Source of the DNA: Streptomyces rubradiris
Lineage (GTDB): Bacteria > Actinomycetota > Actinomycetes > Streptomycetales > Streptomycetaceae
Direction of reading: 5' to 3'
NCBI RefSeq assembly: GCF_016860525.1
Contig: NZ_BNEA01000015.1
Location: 2,914,001-2,978,000 of the forward strand
DNA length: 64,000 bases
Shown here: positions 1 to 8,836 of the stretch, one piece after another
How the letters are laid out: every line of letters begins with the position of its first letter
How positions within the stretch are numbered: the stretch's first letter is position 1
Notes under the pieces: model-generated
Databases searched by the model: none
Told to the model about the DNA's origin: nothing
The model's input: the letters and a program-made list of their open reading frames with translations, nothing else
Program-made: the position numbers and the translations under genes

Positions 1-521
1 TGACAAGCGAGCTGCTCGACCGGGCCCTCATCGAGGAGGCCGCGAAGAAGTCCGGCCTGATCTGGGTCAGGGGCGCCGGTGCCCCGGCCGCGCGGGCGCT
101 GTGGCACGTGTGGCACGAGGGCGCGGTGTGCGTGGTCGGCGACGGGCCGGGCGAGCAGCCGCTGGCGGGGCTGGCCGACGGCGGCCTCGCCGAGGTGAGC
201 GTGCGCAGCAAGGACAAGGGCGGCCGGCTGGTGACGTTCCCGGCCGCCGTGAGCGAACTGGCGGCCGGGTCCGAGGAGTGGGAGGCGGCGGTCGCCGAGC
301 TGAAGGGCAAGCGGCTGAACGCCCCCGACGGCGAGCGGATGCCGGCCCGCTGGGCCCGCGAGTGCCGGGTGCTGCGCCTGGTGCCGGCCGGTTCGGTGAC
401 CCCGCTGCCGGACGGCAGTCTCGCGGAGCGCCCGGTGCCGACTCCGGTGACCACGCGCGGACCGGTACCGGCGGGCCTGCCGAAGCTGCTGGTGAAGCGC
501 CGGAAGGGAAAAAGGGGCTGA
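1..521 (+). CDS. Conserved hypothetical protein, possible flavin-type split-barrel (start codon cut by one base)
   Basis: The window opens with the TG of what is almost certainly an ATG, so only one base of the start codon is missing and the protein would be about 173 residues. The frame reads MTSELLDRALIEEAAKK, followed by a hydrophobic core with an ALWHVWHEGAV segment, a GEQPL turn and a C-terminal WARECRVLRLVP stretch. This loosely resembles pyridoxamine-phosphate-oxidase-like split barrels, but I cannot name the family and the function is unknown. The tail is basic (KRRKGKRG). The stop codon lies within the first unit of a 25-bp direct repeat. No ribosome binding site can be judged because the upstream sequence is outside the window. 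Confidence 0.75.
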   Translation, partial: TSELLDRALIEEAAKKSGLIWVRGAGAPAARALWHVWHEGAVCVVGDGPGEQPLAGLADGGLAEVSVRSKDKGGRLVTFPAAVSELAAGSEEWEAAVAELKGKRLNAPDGERMPARWARECRVLRLVPAGSVTPLPDGSLAERPVPTPVTTRGPVPAGLPKLLVKRRKGKRG

Positions 522-567
522 GTCGGGTTCGGCACCGCCGGGCTGAGCCGGGTTCGGCACCGCCGGG
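518..567. repeat. 25-bp direct repeat, two units
   Basis: Two tandem 25-bp copies (518-542 and 543-567) match at 24 of 25 positions. The first contains the stop codon of the upstream gene. The rest of the gap up to the lipoprotein stop at 672 is GC-rich and shows no gene. Confidence 0.7.
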
Positions 568-671
568 CCGCGCCGCGGGGGCTGAGCGCCCCACGGCGGA
601 TACCGGGTGCCGTCGGTCTCCGGCAACGGTGACCAGCCGTGCGCGGTGCCGCGGCGCCCCCGGCCGGCCCG

Positions 672-1418
672 CTACGACGCCGGCAGCTGCCTGCCGTAGT
701 CCACCGTCTCCGACTTCGCCGGCTCCTCGACGGTGAAGTTCCTGCCCCAGTCGGAGAAACGGAGCGTCCCCGCCTGCCCGCCCCGGACCAGGCGCAGCGG
801 GTACGGCGTGCCCTGGAGGGACACGTCCAGCGTGCCGCCGGAACCGTGGTCGCCGGTGATGCGGATCGTGCGGGTACCCGATCCGTCGGCGTGCCGGCCG
901 TCCGTCGCCAGCGTGCCGTGCAGCGTCAGCAGACCGTCGAGGAGGACGTCCTTGTCCGTGAAGCCGCTGAACTTCCGGTACGCGGGATCTTGCTGCGGCA
1001 CCTTCACATACTTGCCGTCCAGCTTGCCGGAGGCGCCGTCGCCGCCGTCGGCATGGTTCCAGAAGTCCGCGCCCGCCTTGAGGTACAGGTCCTCGCCGAC
1101 CCGCAGCAGCTGGAACGTCGTCCCCTGCGCGGTCACCGACCCGGTGCCGCCGTCGGCCTTGAGCCGCATGTCCAGCCGGTACGTACGGCCGCTGGTGACC
1201 ACGGTCCCGGACAGCCGTACCGCGCTCGCCGCGTCCGCCGCGGCCCGTGTCTTCGCCTGGATCCGGTCGGGGGTCAGCTTGCCGACCCCGTTGGTCCCGG
1301 CGTCGGGATCGTCGTCGCCGCCGCACCCCGACAGCACCAGCGCTCCCGTCACGACCAGTGCGCAGGCCGCGGTCACCCAAGCGGTGCGGCGGGTACGGCC
1401 CCGGGGAATCGCAGTCAC
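672..1418 (-). CDS. Secreted lipoprotein, LppX/LprAFG-like
   Basis: The 248-residue product has a basic n-region (IPRGRTRRTAW), a hydrophobic segment and a lipobox LSGC with the lipidated cysteine at residue 32, followed by an acidic linker (GGDDDPD). The mature part has alternating beta-type segments (SAVRLSGTVVTSG, YRLDMRLKADGG, FQLLRVGEDLYLKAG), the pattern seen in the LppX/LprAFG group of actinobacterial lipoproteins. These are known or proposed to carry lipids or act at the cell envelope; the specific ligand here is unknown. I chose the GTG at 1418 because it places the charged n-region immediately before the signal helix and an AAAGG lies about 13 bases upstream. The gene diverges from the MgtE-like gene. 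Confidence 0.85.
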   Translation of the reverse strand: MTAIPRGRTRRTAWVTAACALVVTGALVLSGCGGDDDPDAGTNGVGKLTPDRIQAKTRAAADAASAVRLSGTVVTSGRTYRLDMRLKADGGTGSVTAQGTTFQLLRVGEDLYLKAGADFWNHADGGDGASGKLDGKYVKVPQQDPAYRKFSGFTDKDVLLDGLLTLHGTLATDGRHADGSGTRTIRITGDHGSGGTLDVSLQGTPYPLRLVRGGQAGTLRFSDWGRNFTVEEPAKSETVDYGRQLPAS

Positions 1419-1608
1419 CAAGGGAGCTGCCTTTCTGACGGTTCCTGAGCGGCGTACCGCAGGGTACCGGGGCGCCGCCCACCCGGCGGAGCCGGTCCGT
1501 CCGGACCGCCCACCAGGGCGTATCCGATCAGGACGGGCTAGCCTGAAGCGCACACGTGCGGGCATGTCCGAGCAAATCCCACGATCCTCACGCAAAGGAA
1601 GCACAGTC

Positions 1609-2898
1609 ATGGCAGCCGGCGCTCCCCGGATCTTCGTCTCGCACCTCGCCGGGGTCCCCGTCTTCGACCCGGCCGGCGACCAGGTGGGCCGCGTCCGCGA
1701 CGTGGTCGTCATGCTGCGCGTCGGGCGGCGGCCCCCGCGGGTCCTCGGGCTGGTCGTGGAGCTGTCCACCCGGCGCCGCATCTTCCTGCCCATGACCCGG
1801 GTGACCGGCATCGAGTCGGGCCAGGTCATCACCACCGGCGTGCTCAACGTCCGGCGCTTCGAGCAGCGGCCCACCGAGCGGCTGGTCTTCGGCGAGCTGC
1901 TGGACCGGCGGGTGACGCTGGTGGAGACCGGCGAGGAGGTCACCGTCCTCGACGTGTCCGTGCAGCAGCTGCCCGCCCGGCGGGACTGGGAGGTCGACCG
2001 GGTCTTCCTGCGCAAGGGACGCAAGGGCGGCGCCTTCCGGCGGGCCAAGGGCGAGACGCTGACCGCGGAGTGGTCGGCCGTCACCGGTTTCTCCCTGGAG
2101 GAGCACGGGCAGGGCGCGGAGAGCCTGCTCGCCACCTTCGAACAGCTGCGCCCCGCCGACCTCGCCAACGTCCTGCACCACCTGTCCCCCAAGCGGCGCG
2201 CCGAGGTGGCCGCCGCCCTCGACGACGACCGGCTCGCCGACGTCCTCGAAGAGCTGCCGGAGGACGACCAGATCGAGATCCTCGGCAAGCTGAAGGAGGA
2301 GCGGGCGGCGGACGTGCTGGAGGCGATGGACCCGGACGACGCGGCCGACCTGCTGGGCGAGCTGCCCGAGGAGGACAAGGAGCGGCTGCTGAGCCTGATG
2401 CAGCCCGCCGACGCGGCCGACATGCGCCGGCTGATGGCGTACGAGGAGCACACGGCCGGCGGTCTGATGACCACCGAGCCGATCGTGCTGCGCCCGGACG
2501 CCACCGTCGCCGACGCGCTCGCCCGGGTCCGCAACCCGGACCTCTCGCCCGCCCTCGCCGCGCAGGTCTACGTCTGCCGCCCGCCCGACGAGACCCCGAC
2601 CGGCAAGTACCTGGGCACCGTGCACTTCCAGCGGCTGCTGCGCGACCCGCCGTACACCCTGGTCAGCTCGCTGGTCGACCACGATCTCCAGCCGCTGGAC
2701 CCGGACGCGGCGCTGCCGGTCGTCGCCGGGTTCTTCGCCGCCTACGACATGGTGGCGGCGCCCGTGGTGGACGAGTCGGGGTCGCTGCTCGGCGCGGTGA
2801 CCGTGGACGACGTACTGGACCACATGCTGCCCGACGACTGGCGGGAGACGGAGTTCCACCTGGACAACGGAGAGGAGGCGCCCCCGCATGGTTCCTGA
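1609..2898 (+). CDS. MgtE intracellular-domain/CBS protein with PRC-barrel N-terminus, no channel domain
   Basis: This 429-residue protein has a PRC-barrel-like N-terminus (about residues 7-80), an MgtE_N superhelix of repeated acidic motifs such as LEELPEDDQ, LEAMDPDDAADLL and LGELPEEDKERL (about 165-265), and then a CBS pair (about 275-410). It ends without the transmembrane magnesium channel of true MgtE. In MgtE the N and CBS domains sense magnesium, so a regulatory or adaptor role is plausible but unproven. The ATG at 1609 has AAAGGAAG about 9 bases upstream. The next gene starts inside the last 11 bases, suggesting translational coupling. The M. tuberculosis counterpart by position and domains is, from memory, Rv1232c. 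Confidence 0.88.
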   Translation: MAAGAPRIFVSHLAGVPVFDPAGDQVGRVRDVVVMLRVGRRPPRVLGLVVELSTRRRIFLPMTRVTGIESGQVITTGVLNVRRFEQRPTERLVFGELLDRRVTLVETGEEVTVLDVSVQQLPARRDWEVDRVFLRKGRKGGAFRRAKGETLTAEWSAVTGFSLEEHGQGAESLLATFEQLRPADLANVLHHLSPKRRAEVAAALDDDRLADVLEELPEDDQIEILGKLKEERAADVLEAMDPDDAADLLGELPEEDKERLLSLMQPADAADMRRLMAYEEHTAGGLMTTEPIVLRPDATVADALARVRNPDLSPALAAQVYVCRPPDETPTGKYLGTVHFQRLLRDPPYTLVSSLVDHDLQPLDPDAALPVVAGFFAAYDMVAAPVVDESGSLLGAVTVDDVLDHMLPDDWRETEFHLDNGEEAPPHGS

Positions 2899-3502
2899 GC
2901 GCGAGACCGTGACCCGCGAGCGCCACCCGGCGGGCGCCACGGCCGCCGGCCGGCCCCGGATGCCCCGGCTGGACCAGCCGCGCCCGCCCCGGCGCCGGTT
3001 CCTGCCCGAGTGGGACCCGGAGGCCTTCGGCCGGCTGTCGGAGAAGATCGCCCGGTTCCTGGGCACGGGACGCTTCATCGTCTGGATGACGGTCGTCATC
3101 ATCGTGTGGGTGCTGTGGAACGTCGCCGCGCCCCGCCATCTGCGGTTCGACGAGTATCCGTTCATCTTCCTCACCCTGATGCTGTCCCTCCAGGCGTCCT
3201 ACGCGGCGCCGCTGATCCTGCTCGCGCAGAACCGGCAGGACGACCGCGACCGGGTCAACCTGGAGCAGGACCGCAAGCAGAACGAGCGGTCCATCGCCGA
3301 CACCGAGTACCTGACCCGGGAGGTGGCCGCGCTGCGCACCGGACTGGGCGAGGTGGCCACCCGCGACTGGATCCGCTCCGAGCTCCAGGACCTGCTGAAG
3401 GAGCTGGAGGAGCACCGCAGGCACGACGGACACGCAGGTCATGTCGTATTCCCGGCGGAACGGGCGGAACGCCCGCCGGGACGTGACACAGACGACCGCT
3501 GA
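2888..3502 (+). CDS. DUF1003 family membrane protein
   Basis: The 204-residue product has a basic, proline-rich N-terminus (residues 1-45), two transmembrane helices (about 65-85 around FIVWMTVVIIVWVLWNVAAP, and about 93-113 around FIFLTLMLSLQASYAAPLIL), and a charged helical tail rich in Q, D, R and E that looks like a coiled coil. The QNRQDDRDR motif directly after the second helix is typical of DUF1003. Molecular function is unknown. It overlaps the MgtE-like gene by 11 bases and is probably co-expressed with it. The pairing of DUF1003 with an MgtE-N/CBS protein recurs in actinobacteria, suggesting a membrane partner for that soluble sensor. Confidence 0.88.
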   Translation: MVPERETVTRERHPAGATAAGRPRMPRLDQPRPPRRRFLPEWDPEAFGRLSEKIARFLGTGRFIVWMTVVIIVWVLWNVAAPRHLRFDEYPFIFLTLMLSLQASYAAPLILLAQNRQDDRDRVNLEQDRKQNERSIADTEYLTREVAALRTGLGEVATRDWIRSELQDLLKELEEHRRHDGHAGHVVFPAERAERPPGRDTDDR

Positions 3503-3545
3503 AGGGCATCCCTCAGGCCCCTCGGCGGGCCGTACCATCGTCCTT

Positions 3546-4679
3546 ATGGCTACGGAAGACGCGGTGCGCGAGGCACTGGCGACGGTGAACGACCCCGAGA
3601 TCAACCGCCCGATCACCGAACTCGGGATGGTCAAGTCCGTGGAGATCGGCGCGGACGGAGCGGTCGCGGTCACCGTGTATCTGACGGTGTCCGGCTGCCC
3701 GATGCGGGACACCATCACGCAACGCGTCACCGAGGCGGTCTCCCGGGTCGAGGGCGTCACCCGGGTCGACGTCACCCTGGACGTGATGAGCGACGAGCAG
3801 CGCAAGGAGCTGGCGGCGGCGCTGCGCGGCGGCCAGGCCGAGCGCGAGGTCCCCTTCGCCAAGCCGGGCAACCTCACCCGGGTCTACGCGGTCGCCTCCG
3901 GCAAGGGCGGGGTCGGCAAGTCCTCGGTGACGGTCAACCTGGCGGCGGCCATGGCAGCCGACGGGCTGAAGGTCGGTGTCGTGGACGCCGACATCTACGG
4001 TCACAGCGTGCCGCGCATGCTGGGCGCCGACGGCCGGCCCACCCAGGTCGAGAACATGATCATGCCGCCGTCCGCGAACGGCGTGAAGGTCATCTCCATC
4101 GGCATGTTCACGCCGGGCAACGCCCCGGTCGTCTGGCGCGGCCCGATGCTGCACCGCGCCCTGCAGCAGTTCCTCGCCGACGTCTACTGGGGCGACCTGG
4201 ACGTCCTGCTGCTGGACCTGCCGCCCGGCACGGGTGACATCGCGATCTCCGTGGCCCAGCTGGTCCCGAACGCCGAGATCCTGGTGGTGACGACCCCGCA
4301 GCAGGCGGCGGCCGAGGTCGCCGAGCGCGCCGGTTCCATCGCCGTGCAGACGCACCAGAAGATCGTCGGCGTGGTCGAGAACATGTCCGGCCTGCCCTGC
4401 CCGCACTGCGGCGAGATGGTCGACGTCTTCGGCACGGGCGGCGGCCAGCTGGTCGCCGACGGCCTCACCCGCACCACGGGCACGACGGTCCCGGTCCTCG
4501 GCAGCATCCCCATCGACGTCCGCCTCCGCGAGGGCGGCGACGAGGGCAAGCCCGTGGTGCTCACCGACCCCGGCTCCCCGGCGGGCTCGGCCCTGCGCGC
4601 GATCGCCGGCAAGCTGGGCGGCAGGCAGCGGGGCCTGTCGGGCCTGTCGCTGGGCCTCACGCCGAAGAACAAGTTCTGA
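3546..4679 (+). CDS. mrp: Mrp/NBP35-type iron-sulfur cluster carrier ATPase
   Basis: The 377-residue protein carries an N-terminal MIP18/DUF59 domain (about residues 5-85, with the conserved GCPMRDTI) followed by a ParA/MinD-like P-loop ATPase. The deviant Walker A motif GKGGVGKS lies at about 119-126, and DADIYGHSVPRMLG, LLLDLPPGTGD and the CPHC pair at C285/C288 are all present. In this family the CxxC pair binds a bridging 4Fe-4S cluster that is passed to apo-proteins in the cytosol. Length and motifs are complete. The ATG at 3546 begins MATEDAVREAL; a longer in-frame upstream extension lacks homology-like sequence. A strong hairpin follows at 4729. Confidence 0.95.
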   Translation: MATEDAVREALATVNDPEINRPITELGMVKSVEIGADGAVAVTVYLTVSGCPMRDTITQRVTEAVSRVEGVTRVDVTLDVMSDEQRKELAAALRGGQAEREVPFAKPGNLTRVYAVASGKGGVGKSSVTVNLAAAMAADGLKVGVVDADIYGHSVPRMLGADGRPTQVENMIMPPSANGVKVISIGMFTPGNAPVVWRGPMLHRALQQFLADVYWGDLDVLLLDLPPGTGDIAISVAQLVPNAEILVVTTPQQAAAEVAERAGSIAVQTHQKIVGVVENMSGLPCPHCGEMVDVFGTGGGQLVADGLTRTTGTTVPVLGSIPIDVRLREGGDEGKPVVLTDPGSPAGSALRAIAGKLGGRQRGLSGLSLGLTPKNKF

Positions 4680-4728
4680 GGGGTTCTCAGCGGACGCCGC
4701 ACCCGCCGGGCGGCCCAGGACCCCGCGA

Positions 4729-4762
4729 CGAGGGGGCGCCGGAACCGTCCGGCGCCCCCTCG
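4729..4762. terminator. Bidirectional hairpin terminator between mrp and the convergent gene
   Basis: A perfect 15-bp inverted repeat (4729-4743 and 4748-4762) with a 4-base loop lies between two convergent genes. It has no long T run, as is common for actinomycete terminators. Confidence 0.75.
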
Positions 4763-4763
4763 G

Positions 4764-5426
4764 TCACGTGTAAGCGGTGATGTCCTTCACCACGGCGAAC
4801 CCGAGCCCGTACGCGCTCATCCCCCGCCCGTACGCGCCCAGATGGACCCCCGCCCCGGTCGTGCCGGCGAGCACCCACCCGAACTCCGACTCCCGGTAAT
4901 GGAACGAGGCGGCGGTCCCGTCGACCGGCAGGGAGAGCCGGGACCACTCCGGCCCGTCCAGGTCGTCGGCCAGGGCCCACGCCGTCTCCGTCTGCTGCTC
5001 CAGCCAGTCGTCCCGCAGGCTGTGGTCCATCTGTCCGGGCCAGGTGAACGACAGCAGCCCCACCCCGGCCAGCCACGCCGCGGAGGACACCGACGTCGCC
5101 TCCAGCAGCCCGGTGCCGTCGGCGCTGCGCCGGGACGGCTGCGCGGCGACGGTCACCACCACCGCGAACTTCTCCCGCGGCTCGCCGGAACCGGTCTCGC
5201 CCCGCAGCGAGGGCTCGTCTCCGTGCCCGATCGAGCCGTGCTCGACGGCACCGTCGGACGTCGTGCCGACCTGCATCAGCCAGCGCGGCCCGGTGAACGC
5301 CTCGTCGAGCCCGTACCAGGGGAAGGGCGCCCGCAGGTAACCGTCGACCGTACGCCGGGCGGAGGGGAGCTGTTGTCCGCCCTCCGCGGCCGGCGCCTGC
5401 GCGCCCACCCGACTCGTCGTCTCCAT
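4764..5426 (-). CDS. Conserved hypothetical protein
   Basis: From the ATG at 5426 (METTSRVGAQAP) the product is 220 residues. A GAGGAGG lies 11 bases upstream of this ATG; an earlier in-frame ATG at 5516 has no visible ribosome binding site and would add a low-complexity leader. The protein is acidic, has no membrane segment, and contains repeated tryptophan-containing motifs (FPWYGLDEAF, LLSFTWPGQMDH, SEFGWVLAG). I do not recognise the family. It sits between the mrp terminator and tatB and is transcribed away from mrp, so it may share the tatB transcript. Confidence 0.75.
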   Translation of the reverse strand: METTSRVGAQAPAAEGGQQLPSARRTVDGYLRAPFPWYGLDEAFTGPRWLMQVGTTSDGAVEHGSIGHGDEPSLRGETGSGEPREKFAVVVTVAAQPSRRSADGTGLLEATSVSSAAWLAGVGLLSFTWPGQMDHSLRDDWLEQQTETAWALADDLDGPEWSRLSLPVDGTAASFHYRESEFGWVLAGTTGAGVHLGAYGRGMSAYGLGFAVVKDITAYT

Positions 5427-5664
5427 CTGCCCGGACGCCTCCTCGCTCTCGTCGGACCGGCCGGCCCGCCCCCCTTCGGGCGTACGCGCCAGGTCCGCAC
5501 AACAACTCGGCAGCATATCCACACCGCTGACAGCGGCAGGGCAGGCTCTGGATGCGTGGGTCGCGCGAACGGCCTGTTCACGCCGTGCGCGACGGGTGCG
5601 CGCTATGAGACACGTCACGTGTGCGGCGTACGCCCGCCTGCGTGTCGGGAGGAGGAAGCGTGAC

Positions 5665-6099
5665 TTATGTGGCGTCCATGTCGAAGGGCGGGCGGTCGTC
5701 GCCGGGACCTTCGGGCTTCTTGGTCATGTCGACGCGTCCGCCGGAGGCCGGGGGCGGAGAGGACGGCGCCTCGCTGTCGCGGCCGTGGACGGCGTCCGTG
5801 ACCTCGGCCATCTCCTTCTTCAGGTCGAAGCCGTTGCGGATCTCCTTCAGCCCCAGCTCTTCGTTGTCCAGCTGCTTGCGGATGAAGGTCTTGGGGTTGA
5901 GATCCTCGAACTCGAAGTCCTTGAACTCCGGACCCAGTTCCTCACGGATGTCCTGCTTGGCGCTCTCCGAGAACTCGCGGATCTTCCGGATCGTGCGCGT
6001 GACGTCCTGGATGACCTTGGGGAGCTTGTCCGGACCGAAGACGAGCACGGCGAGCACGATGATGGTCACCAGCTCCAGTGGCCCTATGTCATTGAACAC
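5665..6099 (-). CDS. tatB: Sec-independent (Tat) translocase subunit TatB
   Basis: The 144-residue product begins VFNDIGPLELVTIIVLAVLV, giving one N-terminal transmembrane helix (about residues 8-22) that ends in the FGPDKLP hinge diagnostic of TatA/TatB. A long amphipathic and charged cytoplasmic helix follows (IRKIREFSESAKQDI), with a polar proline-rich tail. TatB with TatC forms the receptor for folded proteins carrying twin-arginine signals; one such substrate may be the lipoprotein at 40314. I chose the GTG at 6099 because AGGAG lies 6 bases upstream; a 33-base upstream ATG would disrupt the periplasmic N-terminus. Its position after the HtrA gene is the same as in mycobacteria. Confidence 0.92.
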   Translation of the reverse strand: MFNDIGPLELVTIIVLAVLVFGPDKLPKVIQDVTRTIRKIREFSESAKQDIREELGPEFKDFEFEDLNPKTFIRKQLDNEELGLKEIRNGFDLKKEMAEVTDAVHGRDSEAPSSPPPASGGRVDMTKKPEGPGDDRPPFDMDAT

Positions 6100-6183
6100 C
6101 TGACGCTCCTTGCGATGTCCTCGGTCGCTCAACGGTACCCGGCCATCCCGTCCGACCGGTACCGTCCCGAGGTGAGACTTCTG

Positions 6184-8730
6184 TCAGTTCTGCTCGGAGG
6201 CGCCCAGCACGAGTGACACCTCCCGCTCCGTGCCGCCGCGTTCGACCGTCAGGCGCAGCCGGTCGCCGGGCCGGTGGGCGCGGATCTTGACGATCAGCTC
6301 CCGGCCGTTGCGCACGCGCGCGCCGTCGGCCTCGGTGATGACGTCGCCCGCCTTCAGTCCGGCCCGGTCGCCGGGCCCTCCCCGGGTGACGGCAGGGCCG
6401 CCGTCGGCGCCCTTGCCGCCGACGCGGGCGCCGTCGCCGGGGTAGCCCATGTCGAGCGTGACGCCGATCACGGGGTGGGTGGCGTGGCCGTGGTCGATCA
6501 GCTCCTCGGCGACCCGCTTGGCCTGGTTGACGGGTATGGCGAAGCCGAGGCCGATGGAACCGGACTGGTCGCCGTCGGCGTGGGAGCCGCCGCCGGCCGA
6601 GCGGATGGCGGAGTTGATGCCGATGACCCGGGCGTGGGAGTCGAGCAGCGGGCCGCCGGAGTTGCCCGGGTTGATGGGGGCGTCGGTCTGGAGCGCGTCG
6701 ACGTAGCTGGTGTCGCTTCCGTCGCTCTTCTCGCCGCCGGCCGTGATGGGCCGCTCCTTGGCGCTGATGATGCCGGAGGTGACCGTGCCCGCGAGGTCGA
6801 AGGGGGCGCCGATGGCCACGACGGGATCGCCCACCCGCACGTCGTCGGAGTCGCCGAGGGGCAGCGGGGTGAGACCGTGGACGCCGCGCACCCGGACGAC
6901 CGCGAGGTCATAGCCGCCGTCGCGGCCGACGACCTCGGCCTTCACGGTGTCACCGCCGCTGAACGTCACGGATATCTCGCCGTCCTGGCCGGCGGGCTCG
7001 ACCACGTGGTTGTTGGTGAGGATGTGGCCCTGCGCGTCGAGGACGAAGCCGGTGCCGGTACCCGCCCCGTCGTCGCCCCGCACGTGCAGGGTGACCACGC
7101 TGGGCAGGGCGCGGGCGGCGATCCCGGCCACGCTGTCCGGCGCGCGGCCGGCCGGCACGCTGTCGGGCCGCGGCAGCTGTACGCCGCCGAGTCCCTCGCG
7201 TTCTACGTAGGCGCCGACGGCTCCGCCGATGCCACCGGAGACGACGGCGACGGCGAGGGTCCACCCGGTGACCCACCGCCAGGCCCGCCGCCTGCGCTGC
7301 GCCCGCGTCAGCACCTTGGCACCCGTCTGCTGCAACGGCTCCCGCCCCTGAGCCGCCTCCCAGGGGTCATAACCGGCCCAGGGACCGACGCCGCCTTCCG
7401 GGGCGGGGGGTACGGCCGCCGCGGGCACCGGGCCGGGGGATACGGCATCCTCGGGCACCGCCCCGGTTCCCGGGCAGGGGGGTACGGCGGCCTGGGGCAC
7501 CGTCGCGGACCCCGGCTCCTGCGGTTGCGGGGCGGGGGCGCCGTGGGATGGGGGGAGTGCGGGGCCTGCGGGGGGTGTGGGGTGCGGTGCCTGGGACGCG
7601 GGGGCCGTGACGAGAGGTGGTGCTTGGGGCGCGGGGGCCGTGGCGGGCGCGAGTGCCTGCGGCGCGGATGCCGTGGCGGGGCCCGGTGCCTGCGGCGCGG
7701 GGGATGTGGTGGGGCCCGGTGCCTGCGGCGCGGGAGCCGCCGGCTGGGGAGCGGGTGCTGTGGCGGGAACCGCCGCCCCGGGCATGGGTGCTGTGGCGGT
7801 CGCGGGTATCCGCGGCATGGGAGCCGTGGCGGGGCCCGGAGCCCGCGGCGCGGGCGCCATGGCCGGCGCCGCTGCCCCGGGCACCGGCGCCGTAGCAGGC
7901 GCGGGCACCTGCGGGGCGGAGGACGTGGTGGGGCCCGGTGCCTGCGGCGTGGGCGTGCCCTGCGCTCCGGGGGCCGGGGGTGTCGGTGGGGCCAGGGGCG
8001 CGGGTACAGCCGTACCGTGCGCCGGGGTGAACGCCGGATGCTGGACCGGTGGCGCGGGTGCCCAGGGGCCGGGTTCGCCGTACGGCGGGGTGCTGTAGGG
8101 GTCGGGATCGTGCAGGGGCGTGACCCGTCCGGCACCGACCCGCTGACCGGAGTGCGGTACGACGACGGCCGGGGCCTCCCCGTCCGGGCCGCCGGAACCC
8201 CCGGCGGACGCGGCGGCCACACCGGCGCCGTCGGCCCCACCGGCCGCCGAACCCGCCTCGGCTGACACCGCCTCGGCTTGCCCGGCGAGGCCCGCCCTCT
8301 CATCGGCCCGCACGCCAGGGGGCAGCGCCCCACCGGCCCGCACAGCCGAGTCGGCCCCTACGTCGGCCCGTACGACCGGATTTGCCGCCACGTCGGCCCG
8401 CACACCCGGGACCGTCGCCCCGTCGGCCCGCACACCCGGGACCGTCGTCGCGTCGGCCCGTACGACCGGGTCCGTCGTCGCTTCGGGTGCGTTCGCCGTC
8501 GTCACGGGCCGCGCAGGCCCCGCTCCGGTCTGCCTGGTCTGCCCGGGGGTTCCCCCAGCCTCTCCCCCGGTCTCCGCCTCGGCCTCTCCGACGGCGCCGG
8601 ACGACGTGGTCGGCGTCGGCTTGGCCAGTTCGAAGTCGCCGTCGGGGAGCGTGGCGGTGGGGGCGGTCGGTGTCGTCCCCGTGGTGCCCCGCGGTCCGTC
8701 CGTCGGCGGCACGCCGTTCCCCTCGTTCAT
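6184..8730 (-). CDS. htrA: HtrA/DegP-like membrane-anchored serine protease with long repeat-rich N-terminus
   Basis: The 848-residue protein starts at ATG 8730 with GGGGGGAG just upstream. Residues 1-470 are low-complexity and probably cytoplasmic, with six 10-residue VRAD repeats (about 84-143) followed by Ala-Pro repeats. A basic stretch (RAQRRRRAWRW) leads to one transmembrane helix near 482-507. The trypsin-like domain has catalytic H575 (TNNHVVE), D608 (GYDLAVV) and S691 (PGNSGGP). A PDZ domain with RAGLKAGDVI occupies about 750-845. HtrA proteases degrade or refold damaged envelope proteins. The gene follows the ECF sigma and anti-sigma genes on the same strand. The disordered N-terminus is far longer than in typical homologues. 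Confidence 0.93.
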   Translation of the reverse strand: MNEGNGVPPTDGPRGTTGTTPTAPTATLPDGDFELAKPTPTTSSGAVGEAEAETGGEAGGTPGQTRQTGAGPARPVTTANAPEATTDPVVRADATTVPGVRADGATVPGVRADVAANPVVRADVGADSAVRAGGALPPGVRADERAGLAGQAEAVSAEAGSAAGGADGAGVAAASAGGSGGPDGEAPAVVVPHSGQRVGAGRVTPLHDPDPYSTPPYGEPGPWAPAPPVQHPAFTPAHGTAVPAPLAPPTPPAPGAQGTPTPQAPGPTTSSAPQVPAPATAPVPGAAAPAMAPAPRAPGPATAPMPRIPATATAPMPGAAVPATAPAPQPAAPAPQAPGPTTSPAPQAPGPATASAPQALAPATAPAPQAPPLVTAPASQAPHPTPPAGPALPPSHGAPAPQPQEPGSATVPQAAVPPCPGTGAVPEDAVSPGPVPAAAVPPAPEGGVGPWAGYDPWEAAQGREPLQQTGAKVLTRAQRRRRAWRWVTGWTLAVAVVSGGIGGAVGAYVEREGLGGVQLPRPDSVPAGRAPDSVAGIAARALPSVVTLHVRGDDGAGTGTGFVLDAQGHILTNNHVVEPAGQDGEISVTFSGGDTVKAEVVGRDGGYDLAVVRVRGVHGLTPLPLGDSDDVRVGDPVVAIGAPFDLAGTVTSGIISAKERPITAGGEKSDGSDTSYVDALQTDAPINPGNSGGPLLDSHARVIGINSAIRSAGGGSHADGDQSGSIGLGFAIPVNQAKRVAEELIDHGHATHPVIGVTLDMGYPGDGARVGGKGADGGPAVTRGGPGDRAGLKAGDVITEADGARVRNGRELIVKIRAHRPGDRLRLTVERGGTEREVSLVLGASEQN
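8299..8478 (-). repeat. Six in-frame 30-bp repeats inside htrA
   Basis: These bases encode six consecutive 10-residue units, each containing VRAD or VRAG at the same phase. The next kilobase (roughly 7480-8000) encodes further Ala-Pro repeats of the type APQAPGPATA with less regular spacing. Confidence 0.8.
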
Positions 8731-8836
8731 GCTCCCCCCACGGCTGGTCACAGGACATCGGCTGCCGCCCCGGGGCGGCGCCACGGTCACGGCTCCCAGG
8801 ATTCAACCAGGTTCGCGGGCCGTGGCGCGGTGACGG

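Noticed and set aside
1609..2898. Full MgtE magnesium channel
   Set aside because: No transmembrane channel helices follow the CBS pair, and the frame stops at 2898 without a frameshifted continuation; the next gene encodes a different family.
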